DNA of 64,000 nucleotides from Ephydatia muelleri (taxonomy: Eukaryota > Porifera > Demospongiae > Spongillida > Spongillidae). The position numbers were made by a program, and so were the translations under genes. The notes under the pieces are model-generated. The model was not told the origin of the DNA. It saw only the letters and a program-made list of their open reading frames with translations, and searched no databases. The DNA is taken from NCBI GenBank assembly GCA_013339895.1, contig JABACO010000024.1, forward strand, positions 1,134,908 to 1,198,907. The letters are read 5' to 3'. Shown piece after piece: positions 49,930-61,990 of the stretch (position 1 is its first letter; every line of letters begins with the position of its first letter).

Positions 49930-51245
49930 TTTTAGTTTGTAGACCATTATCATAACATTTCAGGGAATACAAAGTATACAAAATGATAACTATACCTACA
50001 TTACATCACAAGTATATATACTATGACAAAGGATGGCAATGGCATTTGCTCACACAAGGTGAGATGTCCATAGAGTTCAGTAACGACCATTGACTTTGCC
50101 TTTGAGGAGCAAGTGGCTAAACGCAACACTAGCTGGGAGATAGCCTCCTTTCCCCAAGCTCCATACGATTCCACCACCAATGGTACACAGACATAAGCCA
50201 GTTCGTCACATTTGGCATTATTTGAACAGTGCTTTCTTTGCTCAGTGTTTCGAGCAGCTGCACCTGTTGTCACACTGGCTTCCAAATTAATTGTGGGATT
50301 AAGTGGGGATGTGACCGACAGGTCGAAAGCTGCTGACTTGCCCAAAACCCAATTTGGAACCAAAAGGTCAGCAGAACAAGTGTGGCTATGATTGGGGGTG
50401 ACTGCTACCCTTTTCCACCTGGGCACCCAAATGAGCTCGCTGACAGGACACTGCAAGGACATCATGTAATCTATTGTGGCGAGAAACCACATCACCACCC
50501 CTTTTGCAGGTAACAGCATGATGGCCAAGAGGCTCCAGGACAATCTCAGGGCACAGTGGGCAGCAAGAACCATGGGAAACGTCCAGGCCAAGCCACCACT
50601 TAATGATTGGGAAGGGTTGAGATGGAGACCATGAACCTCTGAAGGAGTGACAGATAGCCATGATGCTGCATGAGGGAAGGAAACAGGCAACAGACGAGCT
50701 TTGTTAGCAGCAGATGACATGTCCAAAGATCTTTGAAGAGATGATTGTCCAGCTTGGAGGAAAGGGTCTTTCGGTGACAGGAGTCACAGAAGTACCTCTG
50801 AGTTAATTGCCTCTGATAGTAGTACAGAAGAATTAAACTAATGAATTGCTGATGCAAGGTGGCGTTGAGACTGGGAACCAAAACTGGAAGAACAAAGAAA
50901 GGCAATGTATGCTGCAGGAGAGTGTTATGTGAGGGAATGCAGACCCAGACCACGTCTACTCAAGCTCAGCCTATACTGATGTCAAGCACGATCAGATGTG
51001 TCCACAGCAGCACATTGTGTAAAGCACCTACGTACATCCTCTTCAAATAGCTCAAAGGCCTTTGTGGTATGGAAAGGAAGTGTGGTGCGAGCCAGATGGA
51101 CAAATTTACAGAAACCTCCACAGACAGGTAAAGGCATCATGGGGGTCAATTGCTCCAATCTCTTCCAGACCTGACAGAAGTTGTTTAACTGTGGCATATT
51201 TTCTAAAGATGAAGGCTAAGCAGAAGTCAGCATTCCCAATAGGAA
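49930..51245 (-). pseudogene. Non-LTR-like element tail, copy 1: Cys/His cluster and endonuclease-like domain
   Basis: The minus strand, over several frames, shows a post-RT segment (LSLSRRGLGLHSL), KTLSSKLDNHLFKDL, then a Cys/His cluster (CPLCPEIVLEPLGHHAVTC) and the RHNRLHDVL motif. A region with ADLLVPNWV and KSAAFDLSVTSPL follows, then the end of the protein (ESYGAWGKEAISQLVLRLAT). A CCHC cluster followed by R-H-N and then an acidic D-L-L-V and F-D-x-x-V pair resembles the restriction-enzyme-like endonuclease region of R2/NeSL-type retrotransposons. At least two frameshifts. The 3' UTR motif TATTCCCTGAAATGTT is shared with copy 3. Confidence 0.65.
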
Positions 51246-51249
51246 CTCC

Positions 51250-52420
51250 CAGGATTTATAATTATTATGCCTCCTATGTTGAATAATGATTACTGTAGGT
51301 TAAAATAATGAATGTAAAATACATACACATATGGCTAACAAAAACACAACCTAACATATACTTATTGCAACGCACTCACTCACTCACTCATACAATGCAA
51401 CAATTTTTATACTAAAAACTCTTCCTCTTCACTGTCCATCTTAATTGTTCCCAACACAGAAGCTGCATTGCCACGTTGGATGGCAACTGAGAGTCTCTGA
51501 GTGAGGTATGCAAAGGAGTTGGCTTCTCCAGACACCTGCCTCAATCGAAGCCCCAACTCTTTCAGGAACTCTGTTGTCTTTGGTCCAAAATCTACACTTG
51601 TCTCTATTGCCACTGGAGTGAAAAAGTAGCATGAGTCAAAGTGTTTATACTTCTGCATCTTCCTATCTTCTGCCTGTTGAGTAACTGCTCCAACTTGGTG
51701 TGCAGCAGTTGTGAAGGTGCAAAAGTATCCGGACACGTTGCATCCCACACCAAAAGTTGCCCACACTTCCAAGGGAAAATTGAAACACCATCAGGTCGCT
51801 TCCTATCTGAACGATACAGACCTGAAGGCTCCAAACGTGATGGAACATGTGCTGAAACCAAAGCTTTGTGTATGATCTCGTTCACAGCTGAATGGCGGTG
51901 ATGGCGTCCTGCACTCATTCTGCAGCATAAGCCATGCGTGGCAAACTGAGACACCTCTGCCCCCCAGTGTTGGCAGGTATGGCTTTGACATACAGGTAGT
52001 CTCAGACGGAGACCCATAGATATTCTCATAGTAGCATTATCCATGCATAGTCCCAGTGATGTAACCGGCAAGGCATTTAACCATGCACCGGACTCCTTAC
52101 AGGATGCTGCAAAGAAACGAGCCCTGTGCATTTGATCAGATGAGTCTGTAAATAGTGTATCTGCAATAGAAGATACTCTGATTGTATCCCATGTCTTCTG
52201 ATGATGGGCAGCAGCATCAGTGGGGGGTTGTTCTTGACACCCTTGAGACCATGCAGCAAGAGCCTCATCCACATAGATGAGCTGGGGTGGTTGCATATTT
52301 GCTTGGCAGATTTGCTGGAAAAAATTGGTGAGCAAGTCTGGAGGAGGCAGCAGCTGAAGCCAAGAAGGCAAAAGGTGCCAGCTGCACAGCGCTCCGAATA
52401 TTATCCAAGTTCATGTATAA
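51250..52420 (-). pseudogene. Non-LTR-like element tail, copy 2, of a second family
   Basis: Reading minus from 52371: a lead-in (HRARFFAASCKESGAWLNAL), LGLCMDNATMRISMGLRLRL, a Cys/His cluster (CQSHTCQHWGAEVSQFATHG, with C-x9-SAGRHHRHS following) and an endonuclease-like core (KRPDGVSIFPWKCGQLLVWD). It then shifts frame at about 51700 into the second ORF (KMQKYKHFDSCYFFTPVAIE, FGPKTTEFLKELGLRLRQV) and ends at FLV and a stop near 51410. R-P-D-G ... W-D resembles a PD-(D/E)xK nuclease. This C-terminal module is common in animal retroelement proteins but I cannot name the family. Confidence 0.6.
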
Positions 52421-52424
52421 AATT

Positions 52425-52802
52425 ATTATTTTATTTGTTATTAAATATATTAAACAACATTACAGGGAATACACAAAACAAAAATATACAGGGATAATAT
52501 ACTACATTACACATATACATTACAAACAAAAGGACTAATAATATTACAATATAAGTTCTATGGATCTACCACACATGATCCTGCTCGAGACAGGAGTGCC
52601 CATGCATTGGCTCGCATCAAAGTCAGGCTAAGCCTGCCATACAATAGACAGGTAGCATGGGACTTGGAGCAATTTCCCCTGGTGGCTAGGCGAGAGGCAA
52701 GGCGTGATAAAGTTTGCATGGCTTCTGCACCCCAGCACCCATAAGTCTCCACTGCTATGGGAGTACATGACCAGCCTAGCTCTGAGCACTTGGCATCATT
52801 GG
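52425..52802 (-). pseudogene. Non-LTR-like element tail, copy 3 (short)
   Basis: It begins abruptly with NDAKCSELGWSCTPIAVETY and continues GCWGAEAMQTLSRLASRLAT to a stop near 52558. A 3' UTR follows that shares TATTCCCTGTAATGTT with copy 1 and ends in an AAATAATAAT-type tail. It is the same family as copies 1, 4 and 5, strongly 5' truncated. Confidence 0.65.
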
Positions 52803-52803
52803 C

Positions 52804-52804
<1 letters not shown>

Positions 52805-52837
<33 letters not shown>
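52805..52837. repeat. (ATT)n microsatellite, 3' tail of copy 4
   Basis: An uninterrupted ATT repeat, which reads (AAT)n on the minus coding strand, right at the end of copy 4 and the start of copy 3. Confidence 0.85.
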
Positions 52838-52838
<1 letters not shown>

Positions 52839-53853
52839 CATGAATACATACATGTACAATGCAGACACATTATCAGCCAGGCCATCCCCAAACCCAAAAT
52901 GTCTGAAATCTATAGCCGTCTCAACATGTCCCTGGTGAGGTCAGTGGCAAGGGCCATCATGGGAAGGGAAGCTGTCCAAGGGTAGGTTAGTGGAACTGTA
53001 GGTTGATTACTTGTGTTTGTAAGTAAAACTGTAGATTCATAGTATAGCAATGGAAAGCAGAGAAGTGAGCCGGGAAAAAACACTCTGAGCCTCCTTCCCC
53101 CAATTGCCATACATTTCCACAGCTAAGAGGTTACATAACCATCCCAACTCCTGGCACCTGGTGTCATTGGCTGCATGCTTTCTGCATTCAGCAGCATATG
53201 CTGCTGCCCCCTCCGATGCACTGGCTTTGTTCAGGGATACGGGAGTAAGGGGTGAAGTAACTGTAACGTCAAAGGCTGCTGGCTTTTTCCTGTCCATCCC
53301 TCAACCAGGATATCTGCAGGACAGGAGATGATATGGTCCCTAGCTAAGCCATACCCTACTTCAAACCACAGAAAGGTGGGCCCGACGACAGAAGTTGGCC
53401 AAGATATCTCGTAAGCGGTTGTGCCGTGCAACCACATCACCACCATGTCTGCAAGTGGCTGCATAGTGACCTAGAGGGTCAAGGGCAGTGTTGGGACAAA
53501 GAGGGCACGGGGAGCCGCCTGACGTGTCAAGACCTAACCACCATCTAAGAGCTACCTGGCATTCAGCTGAGTCCAGATGCAAATTCAGACCAGTAGAAGG
53601 GATTGCTAAGAACCTGCATGAGGGCAGAAACAGAAAGGATTCGAGCCTTGTTTACTTGGGAGGAGGAAGATAGCAGAGATTGGAAAGCATGATTATCCAG
53701 CTTCTTAGACAGAGCTCTCTGCAGAGGGGGGCAGGCTAGAACCACCTCAGCTGTAGTTGACTCTTGAGGGTAAACTTGTGCATTGAAGCGTGTCACAGCC
53801 TGGAGCATGTGGATGTTGTCTGGACTACAAAATCTTGAGGAAGCAAAGGAAGC
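52838..53853 (-). pseudogene. Non-LTR-like element tail, copy 4 (most complete)
   Basis: On the minus strand: FNAQVYPQESTTAEVVLACP, LQRALSKKLDNHAFQSLLSS, then ALRWWLGLDTSGGSPC. The Cys/His cluster is CPLCPNTALDPLGHYAATCR, followed by GGDVVARHNRLRDILANFCR. The endonuclease-like PADILVEGW and AAFDVTVTSPLTP come next, then CQELGWLCNLLAVEMYGNWG and a stop. The parts are spread over four frames, so it is dead. The protein end is followed by a short 3' UTR and the (AAT)n tail. Confidence 0.68.
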
Positions 53854-53893
53854 TATTATTTTATTATTACTATTATTATTATTATTCATTATT
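53854..53893. repeat. (ATT)n microsatellite, 3' tail of copy 5
   Basis: An imperfect ATT repeat at the junction of copies 4 and 5, again (AAT)n on the coding strand. Confidence 0.85.
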
Positions 53894-54245
53894 ACAAAAA
53901 CAATACTATAATAAGAGTACAACCTATAATTCCCTAAGGCACCACCTAATAGCAGGTAGGAGGGTGGGAGCTCCCTGGCCAGGATGGCTCTGGCAATGGA
54001 ACGAACCAGGGCTATATTCAACCGGCCGTACCTTTCTGCTACAGCTGCTGATTTACGGGAGGACTGGTGAATGGCCAGGTAGGATGCCAGCCTGGAGAAG
54101 GTATAGTGGGCCTCCTTGCTCCAATTGCCATAATTCCCCACAACTAACAGAATGCAGGACCAGTCCAACTCATGGCATTTCGGACCATTGAGTGGAGCTT
54201 ACGGGCCTTAGCTGCAAGGGCTGCTGCACCAGCCTGGTGACACAA
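53894..54245 (-). pseudogene. Non-LTR-like element tail, copy 5 (short)
   Basis: It starts at HQAGAAALAAKARKL near 54245 and, after a frameshift, reads MDWSCILLVVGNYGNWSKEA, HYTFSRLASYLAIHQSSRKS and RLNIALVRSIARAILAREL. Same family as copies 1, 3 and 4, 5' truncated in the middle of the endonuclease-like domain. Upstream, at 54250, ankyrin-locus duplicated DNA resumes. Confidence 0.65.
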
Positions 54246-54949
54246 TTCGCTTATTGTTAAGAGAAGTGTTAGACTTAAAACAATGCTATCATTATGGCAT
54301 GTGATGAAACATTGGAGGAGGTGCCTCCATTACGTGTGAGGTCACTACATCACAATCACGATGATACTCTGTTGAGACATGTGTGTGGTGATCACAGGCT
54401 ATTATGTCATACACGTTTACTGATCACCCACAATTAAATTTAATTCAGGGTGGAAAAATGTCTTCAGGAGATGACCATTTCCATCACCCAAGGTAAGGTC
54501 ATGCTCTCAAGTGGACAACTGAAGAGATTTCTAAATCCCTAGCTGGACTTCACCTAGCCTTGTACCAGATGTTTCTACAACTTTTTGAATGGTTATTAAC
54601 ATTATGTCACCCAATGATGCAGTGAACGATGAACCAGATATCTGTGACATTCCATGTTATGAATGAGAAATAATTTGAATAATCAGTTCTAAGCTTTGCA
54701 ATGCATTCTGTAGTGTATGACATTTGTGATGATATAATAGATATTGATTTACTTTTGTAGTGTTGAAAAATTCTGCCATTCAAATGTGTTACAGGTTTCT
54801 GGGACCAGGACAAAGACTGGAGAAAACCTACTAAAGCCAACCTCTAAATATGACCCCTTTACTGTGTACAGTACTTGGATGATAGAGTTAGTGATGTGCA
54901 CAGCAGATGTAACATGTCAATGTGGGTAAGAACAAACCTGCTTCCTCAC
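54246..54949. repeat. Duplicated intron-like DNA
   Basis: 54258-54420 matches 33090-33250 and 45800-45930; 54460-54780 matches 9833-10120. No gene is seen. Confidence 0.75.
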
Positions 54950-55480
54950 ACCAATCCTTTCCAAACACTCTATATTCCAACACTCCATAACCTGCATCGA
55001 TCTCTCACACCGTCCCACATCACACTCACACCACCTCCCTACACGCACACCCCACACCCACCTAACACCAACACCCATCTCCCCACACCTAACCCACCTC
55101 CCACACCCAACACACCACACCCACCTCACCACACCCACACCTACCATCCCCACACTCACCTCACCACACCCACACCCACCTTACCACACCTACACCCACC
55201 TCACCACACCCACACCCACCTTACCACACCTACACCCCCCTCACCACACCCATACCCACCTTACCACACCTACACCCACCTCACAGCACTCACACCCACA
55301 CCCAACTCCCCACACCTACCTTTCCACATGACTCCACACACACATCCCCACATCCACATTCACTTCCCCACACCCGCACCTACTTCCACACAACCAAACC
55401 CACTTCCCCAAACCCTCCATTCCCATCATCCTACCTCACCAAAACCTCCCTCATTACATCCACCCTTCCATTACCCTCTC
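54950..55480. repeat. CACACCCACC minisatellite with a 40-bp higher-order unit
   Basis: At 55170-55285 a unit of about 40 bp, alternating CCTTACCACACCTACACC and CACCTCACCACACCCACAC, repeats about three times. Elsewhere the units are irregular. Sequence at its left edge (CACTCCATAACCTGCATCG) matches the left edge of the array at 34420. Confidence 0.85.
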
Positions 55481-56208
55481 TCTTAACACACTATTCAATC
55501 ACATAGTAGGATCACCAGATACCCTGATCACACCGCCAAACTCTCAGGCACGACAACTTGGGGAGAGAATGTCTTTATTGATGTCCTGCGTCTATTGTTG
55601 ATGTATACTGCACTTGGTCGGACATTTTAGACATGCAAAGCCACTTCCCAAAAACAGTACATGTTACCAATGGATTTAGTAGACCATGCGGAATATGACC
55701 AAAAATATGTGATTGGACAAAGATAAAATTTTTGAGTCCGGCTCTTTGAATGTAAATGTTTCTACAGGAGTTGGGTTTTGAGTACCAATGAAATATAGGT
55801 AACAAACCCTCTTGTAAAGCAACAGACACCTGACAAAGAAACAGTCTAGGATTCTTCACACCATGTAATGTTACATACACTTTGCTATCTTCCATAGTTG
55901 GTTCCAATATCATTTATATGGCTGCTTAAACTTTTTGACTGTACAATTATACTAATGACATCTATCTTTCAGAGCATCATTTGCCATATAACGGAGTTGG
56001 ACTGGGGACCAATCCAAAGTAATCCATGAGTGGTCACAAGCTTCTATCATATACATGTACATGTAGCTATTCTTTTTTATATCAGTGCAAATTGTGTGTT
56101 CTAATACTTACATGTACTATGATTGGAATGTTTTGCTTGCCCCTCCCTCCATCCCGTTAGCACGGCTATATGCTCACTTGTCATGAATTAAAACATCACA
56201 TCACTTAC
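55481..56208. repeat. Duplicated intron-like DNA
   Basis: It matches 46160-46647 and 57160-57640. No gene is seen. Confidence 0.75.
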
Positions 56209-56310
56209 ATCAGACTCTGCTATATTGACGTCAGCACCTGCTCCCAATAAGCTCAGTACTACACCGTGATGACCCTTCTCACTTGCCATATACACTGCTG
56301 TTGTATTGTT
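56209..56310 (-). CDS. Ankyrin-repeat exon, 34 codons, third type
   Basis: Minus strand: acceptor CTTACCAG, 102 bases, donor GTAAGTG. The peptide runs from NNTTAVYMASEKGHHGVVLS to LLGAGADVNIAESD. It is almost identical to the exon at 46648-46749, and the flanking intron of more than 350 bp is also nearly identical, so this is a recent segmental duplicate. One of the two could be redundant. Both keep frame and splice sites. Confidence 0.82.
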
Positions 56311-57640
56311 CTGGTAAGGATTGAAGGAACAAAACATATTAAACATACCCTGTTCATACAACCACCTCCATGCACGTGTATAGCAATGTGCAGGTTAGAA
56401 CACAGTGAATGAAAGAAGGGTAGAGAGATGGGAAGGGAGAGGGTGAGGGAAGGAGGAGAGAATAAGAAAGAAAGGGATGTTACCCCAGCCAATGCAAATG
56501 TATCTCAATTATTCACCACACGTGGTTTAGCTTTCACACTCTCAGTGCTGCTAGAAGTGTACAAAGTTTTATATTACCTCCTGAAGTATGAAGGGGTAAG
56601 CAGTATTCCCAGAACAGATGAATTAATTAATTTTTCTTACATGACTGAAATCAACTGTCTTGCGTAATAGGTAGCCATGGTGTACATGTGCTAATAAATT
56701 CATTTGGCGATAATTGACCAGCCTGGTTAGAAGTGCATGACAAAAGTTCAAGTATGGTAGAAGAGCAGGGCACAAACACGGTGCTGATATCGTGACTAGA
56801 CTGTATAACAGTGTTGCATATTTGAATCAGAAATTTAAGTGTATATGGTTTAGTAGTTAACGTAAATGGCCACCTAGGAATGTTTTGTACTGTTGACACT
56901 TTGTATGAACTATTGCCCACCAGCAGTAATACATGTACATGTACATGTGAGACCATCTCATGGAGTCAAAGATGAGTTCGCATTCCTGTAAGTTGGGCTG
57001 TTTTGTGTGCTAGTCGCTGGTTAACGCACAACGTCAATCCTGGGCAAGGATTGGAGAGAGCTGGCTAGACTACTTCAGTCTTCATTTGGATAGCTATCAA
57101 AATGAGAGAAAACATTTCAACAAATATTTATACTACAATTAGTTATTCAAATGTCATATTATTAATATTAATCACATGGTAGGATCACCAGATACACTCT
57201 CAAGCAAGACAACCTGGAGATAGAATATCTTTATTGATGTCATGTGTCTATGGTACATGTAAATTTTTGTAAAGGAGTTGAATTCTGAGTACCAATGAAA
57301 TTATTAGATAACAAACCCTATATCTAGTAAAGCAACAGACACCTGACAAGGAAACAACAGTCTAGGAATCTTTACAGCTTGCAATAATATATACACTTTG
57401 TTATCTTGAATAGTTGGTCCTAATATCAATTATATGGCTGCTTAACCTTTTGACTGTACAACTGTACTAATGACATCTACCTCTCAAAGCATCATATGCC
57501 ATATAAAGGAGTTGGACTGGGGACCAATCCATAGTAACCAATAAGTGGTCAGAGGCTTCTAACATTATACATGTAGCTATTTTATTCTTTTTATGCATCA
57601 CAGTGCATATTGTGTATTCTAATATTTACATGTACTATGG
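56311..57640. repeat. Duplicated intron-like DNA
   Basis: 56311-56670 matches 46750-47110. 56800-57070 is a partial R1 copy. 57160-57640 matches 55490-56110. No gene is seen. Confidence 0.75.
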
Positions 57641-57646
57641 TTGGAA

Positions 57647-57690
57647 TGAGTGGAGATGTGACAGTAATGTCAAAGGCAGCTAGCTGGCTA
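57647..57690 (-). pseudogene. Tiny fragment of the endonuclease-like family
   Basis: The minus strand encodes LAAFDITVTSPLIP, the F-D-x-T-V-T-S-P-L signature of copies 1 and 4. It is only 14 codons, but the match is specific. Confidence 0.55.
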
Positions 57691-57803
57691 ATAATTATTG
57701 GAACGTTCTATACGAAAATGGGTCTTGTGGATGTATAACATAAAATTTAAATCGATATATGGGTCAGTTTCCGAGAAAATGAGCCTTCGCTATATATATA
57801 TAT

Positions 57804-58541
57804 AAAAGTTATAAAAATCATTCACGTTTGAATCGCTATAACTTCCGAACGGTACACGCCATTGACTTCCTATTTTCAACACTTCATACTACACCAATTC
57901 TCTACGGTAAAAAACTTTTTGGGGTCTTGCACTTGCTCCGTGCCCGTATTGCAACGTCCGATACCCCACAAGGTATGAACCCGTCATAACTTTCGGCAGG
58001 AGTAATCAAATCGCTTCAAATTCGGTATGTAGATAGAGAGGTCCTATACCTATCGATTTGTTCTGTTCGTTAATTTTTATGCCATCTGTTACGGAGATAC
58101 AGTTGAATAAACTACGTGCACGTTTTCCCGCTTGATTCGCGCCAATGTAATAATCCCGCCTCCCCATACATTGAGCGGAGCGCAATTTGCCCAAATCATT
58201 GGCGCGAAACGAGCGCGAAAATGTGCACGTAGTTTATTCAACTGTATCTCCGTAACGGATTGCATAAAAATTAACGAACAGAACAAATAGATAGATATAG
58301 GACCTCTCCACCTACAAACCGAATTTGAAACGATTTGATTACTCCTACAGAAAGTTATGGCGGGTTTGAACCAGGTGGGGTATCGAACGTTGCAATACTG
58401 GCAAGGAGCAAGTGCAAGACCCCAAAACATATTCTGCCATAGAGAAATGGTGTGGTATGAAGTGTTGAAAATAGGATGTTGATGGCGTGTACCGTTCGGA
58501 AGTTATAGCGATTCAAACGTGAATGATTTTTATAACTTATA
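57804..58541. repeat. Large inverted repeat, arms about 344 bp, spacer about 49 bp
   Basis: The left arm 57804-58147 is the imperfect reverse complement of 58197-58541. For example AATCGCTATAACTTCCGAAC pairs with the complement near 58490-58515, and GTGCACGTAGTTTATTCAAC near 58223 pairs with the left arm near 58105. There is no clear ORF. Confidence 0.9.
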
Positions 58542-58930
58542 TATGGGACAGTTTCCGCGAAAATTGCCCCACGGATATATTATAAAATGTTATAAAAATG
58601 CATCGCGGGTGAATCGCTATAACTTCCCAACGGTTAACGCTATCGACTTCCTATTTTCAACACTTTATACTACACCATTTCACTACGGGAAAACTTATTT
58701 TGGGGCCTTGCACTAGTTCCTTGCTGATGCTACGAAGTCCGATACCCCATGGGGTTCAAAACCGTCACATCTTCAGCTAGGAGAGTTTAAATCGCTTCAA
58801 ATTCCGTATGTACATACAGGGGTCCTGTTGCTATTGATGTGTTCAGTTCGTTAATTTTTACTCTATCTGTCACGGAGATACAGCTGTGCAAAGTTAATGC
58901 ACATTTCCCGCTCGATTGCACCATTTTTGC
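58542..58930 (+). repeat. Third, direct-orientation unit of the same repeat
   Basis: It follows the left-arm order (GAATCGCTATAACTTCCCAA, ACTTCCTATTTTCAACACTT, GATACCCCATGGGGTT, TCACGGAGATACAGCTG) with greater divergence. No coding sense. Confidence 0.85.
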
Positions 58931-59390
58931 ATGCAACCCGTGTTCCATTCTCCCAATCCACAATAAATTTTGATAACTTCTTTGTTCCGCCCATTTCTCC
59001 CTTAGCCGTTCCCAACTGTTTTTGTCTCACTCAGGCAGTGAGTTTATGCGGGAAAGTTAAAAGAAGAAGAACGCTGACGATCGTACCAAATTAACGGACC
59101 CCAAGTGAATATAACCTTGCGCCTCCCACGTCGCCGGCTGTATTCAAAACGGCACGCGTAAGGCTATTTGCTAAGCACTCACATCATCCTCTAGTCGTGT
59201 AATAAAGGTTTCTTATTTGCCATCATCTTGCTAAAATCATCGTCTTATATCTGCCACGCCCACTCGGCTACGATTTCGGTCTCACACAATTAACTTTCAG
59301 CTCACACATACTCATGCTGGCTCCCACTTGTGCACACACTTGCATTGTTACGTACATGGCCCTGTACACTATCGTATGGCATATTTTCTT
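58931..59390. other. Noncoding stretch
   Basis: Nothing recognisable before the CA array begins. Confidence 0.4.
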
Positions 59391-60683
59391 ATACACAACC
59401 GCACACACACACACTCACACACACACATACACACACACACACACACACTCATGTACAGCGTACTTGCACACACCAGTTATACATGTGGCAAACAATACAC
59501 CTGTCTGATGATAGTACAAACACTCTCACTCACATTGTCACATGCACAAGTACATGTATTGTATTCAATTCAGCTGATTGCATTTTAATTTGTGTACCAA
59601 GCTTGCATAAAACACACATGCACAGGCACACACACACACACATGACATAAACACACAGACACACAAATGCGCACACAGACACACTAACACATGACATACA
59701 CACAGACACACAAATGCACACACAGACACACTAACGCACACACACATACACACATGACATACACACAGACGCATACAAACACACACAGACACACTAATGC
59801 ACACACACACACTCACACAGACACACACACAGGCACACACAGACACAAATGCACACACAGACACACTAACACACACACACAAACGCACACAGACACACAC
59901 ACATGACATACACACAGACGCATACAAACACATGCACACAGATACACAGACACACATGGACACACAAAAAACACGACACACATATGACAAACACACACAC
60001 ACACACACACACACGTACACACACACATGGAAATACTCACTAGCACACAGACACACATGCATGAAATACACACTAGCACACACAGACACACTACATACGT
60101 GTGTGTTTGTGTGTGTGTGCGTTATTGTGTCTGTGTGTGTGTGTTTGAATGCATCTGTGTGCACACATGACATATACACATACACACACACACACTAACG
60201 CACACACACACTAACGCACACAGACACACACATGACATACACACAGACGCATACAAACACACACACAGATACACAGACACACACATGGACACACAAAACA
60301 CACGACACACATATGACAAACACACACACGCACACACACACACGTACATATACACACATAGAAATACACACTAGCACACACAGACACACATGCGCACACA
60401 CATGCATGAAATACACACTAGCACACACATGCACACACAGACAGACATGACATACACACACAGACACACTAACACACACACACATGACATACACACACAG
60501 ACACACAAATGCACACACAGACTGCATTTCAATTTGTGTACCAAACACACACATGCACACGCACAGGCACACACACACACATGACATACACACACAAATG
60601 CACACACAGACACACTAACGCACACACACACAGACACACAAATGCACACACAGACACACAAATGCACACACAGACACACTAAT

Positions 60684-60716
<33 letters not shown>

Positions 60717-61638
60717 CACAGACACATGACATACACACACAGACACACTAATGCACACACAGACACACACACACACAAACGCACACACATGACATACACT
60801 GTACACACAGACGCATACAAACACGCACACAGACACACTAACGCGCAAACACTCACACAGACACACACAGATACATGACATACATACACAGACACACTAA
60901 CGCACACACACACACAAACGCACACAGACACACACATGACATACACACTGACGCATACAAACACACACACACAGATACACAGACACACACATGGACACAC
61001 AAAACACACGACACACATATGACAAACACACACACGCACACACACACACGTACACACACACATGGAAATACACACTAGCACACACAGACACACATGCAGA
61101 CACACATGCATGAAATACACACTAGCACACGCATGCACACACAGGCACACACAGACACACATGCATACACACAGATGCATACAAACACACACACAGACAC
61201 ACTAACGCACACACACACACAAACGCACACACAGACGCACACATGGCATACACAGACACATACACACACACACACACTAACGCACACATGACATACACAC
61301 AGACGCATACAAACACACACACACACAGATACACAGACACACACATGGACACACAAAACACACTAACGCACACATGACATACACACAGACGCATACAAAC
61401 ACACACACACACAGATACACAGACACACACATGGACACACAAAACACACGACACACACATATACAAACACACACACACATGCACACACACACACATGGAA
61501 ATACACACTAGCACACACAGACACACATGCATACACAGGCACACACGAAATACACAGACACACACACACGAGACAGTCACACAAAACATTCAGACACACA
61601 CATGCACCGACACACAGAGGAACATACACACATGACAG

Positions 61639-61669
<31 letters not shown>

Positions 61670-61990
61670 GACACACAAGCACACACAGACACACACACGA
61701 AATATATACACTCACAAAATAACAGACACACACACGAAATATATACACTCACAAAATAACAGACACACACACAGAAACACACAGACATGCAGACTTGCAC
61801 ACAGACTCGCACACACAAAATACATATAGACACACATGCACAGACACAACAGACACACACTCACAGATACACACACAATACACACAGACACACATACAGA
61901 TACACACACAATACACACAGACACACATACAGATACACACACAGATATACAGACGCACACACAGACTCGCACATGTGCACAGACACGTGT
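59391..61990. repeat. CA-rich satellite with higher-order repeats
   Basis: Irregular ACACAC/CAGACACA units form larger modules. A module with GACGCATACAAACACAC, CATGGACACACAAAACAC, CATGGAAATACACACTAGCAC and CATGCATGAAATACACAC recurs near 59910, 60240, 60945, 61290 and 61385. A non-satellite island, GCATTTNAATTTGTGTACCAA, occurs at 59578 and 60523. The apparent long ORFs on both strands are frame-independent products of CACA/TGTG and are not genes. Confidence 0.93.

Noticed and set aside
54875..55486. 203-codon ORF rich in HTPTPP
   Set aside because: It is a translation of the CACACCC minisatellite, with no domain and low complexity.
58089..58430. 113-codon minus ORF in the large inverted repeat
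   Set aside because: The matching arm does not preserve the frame and the third unit has stops; no known motif.
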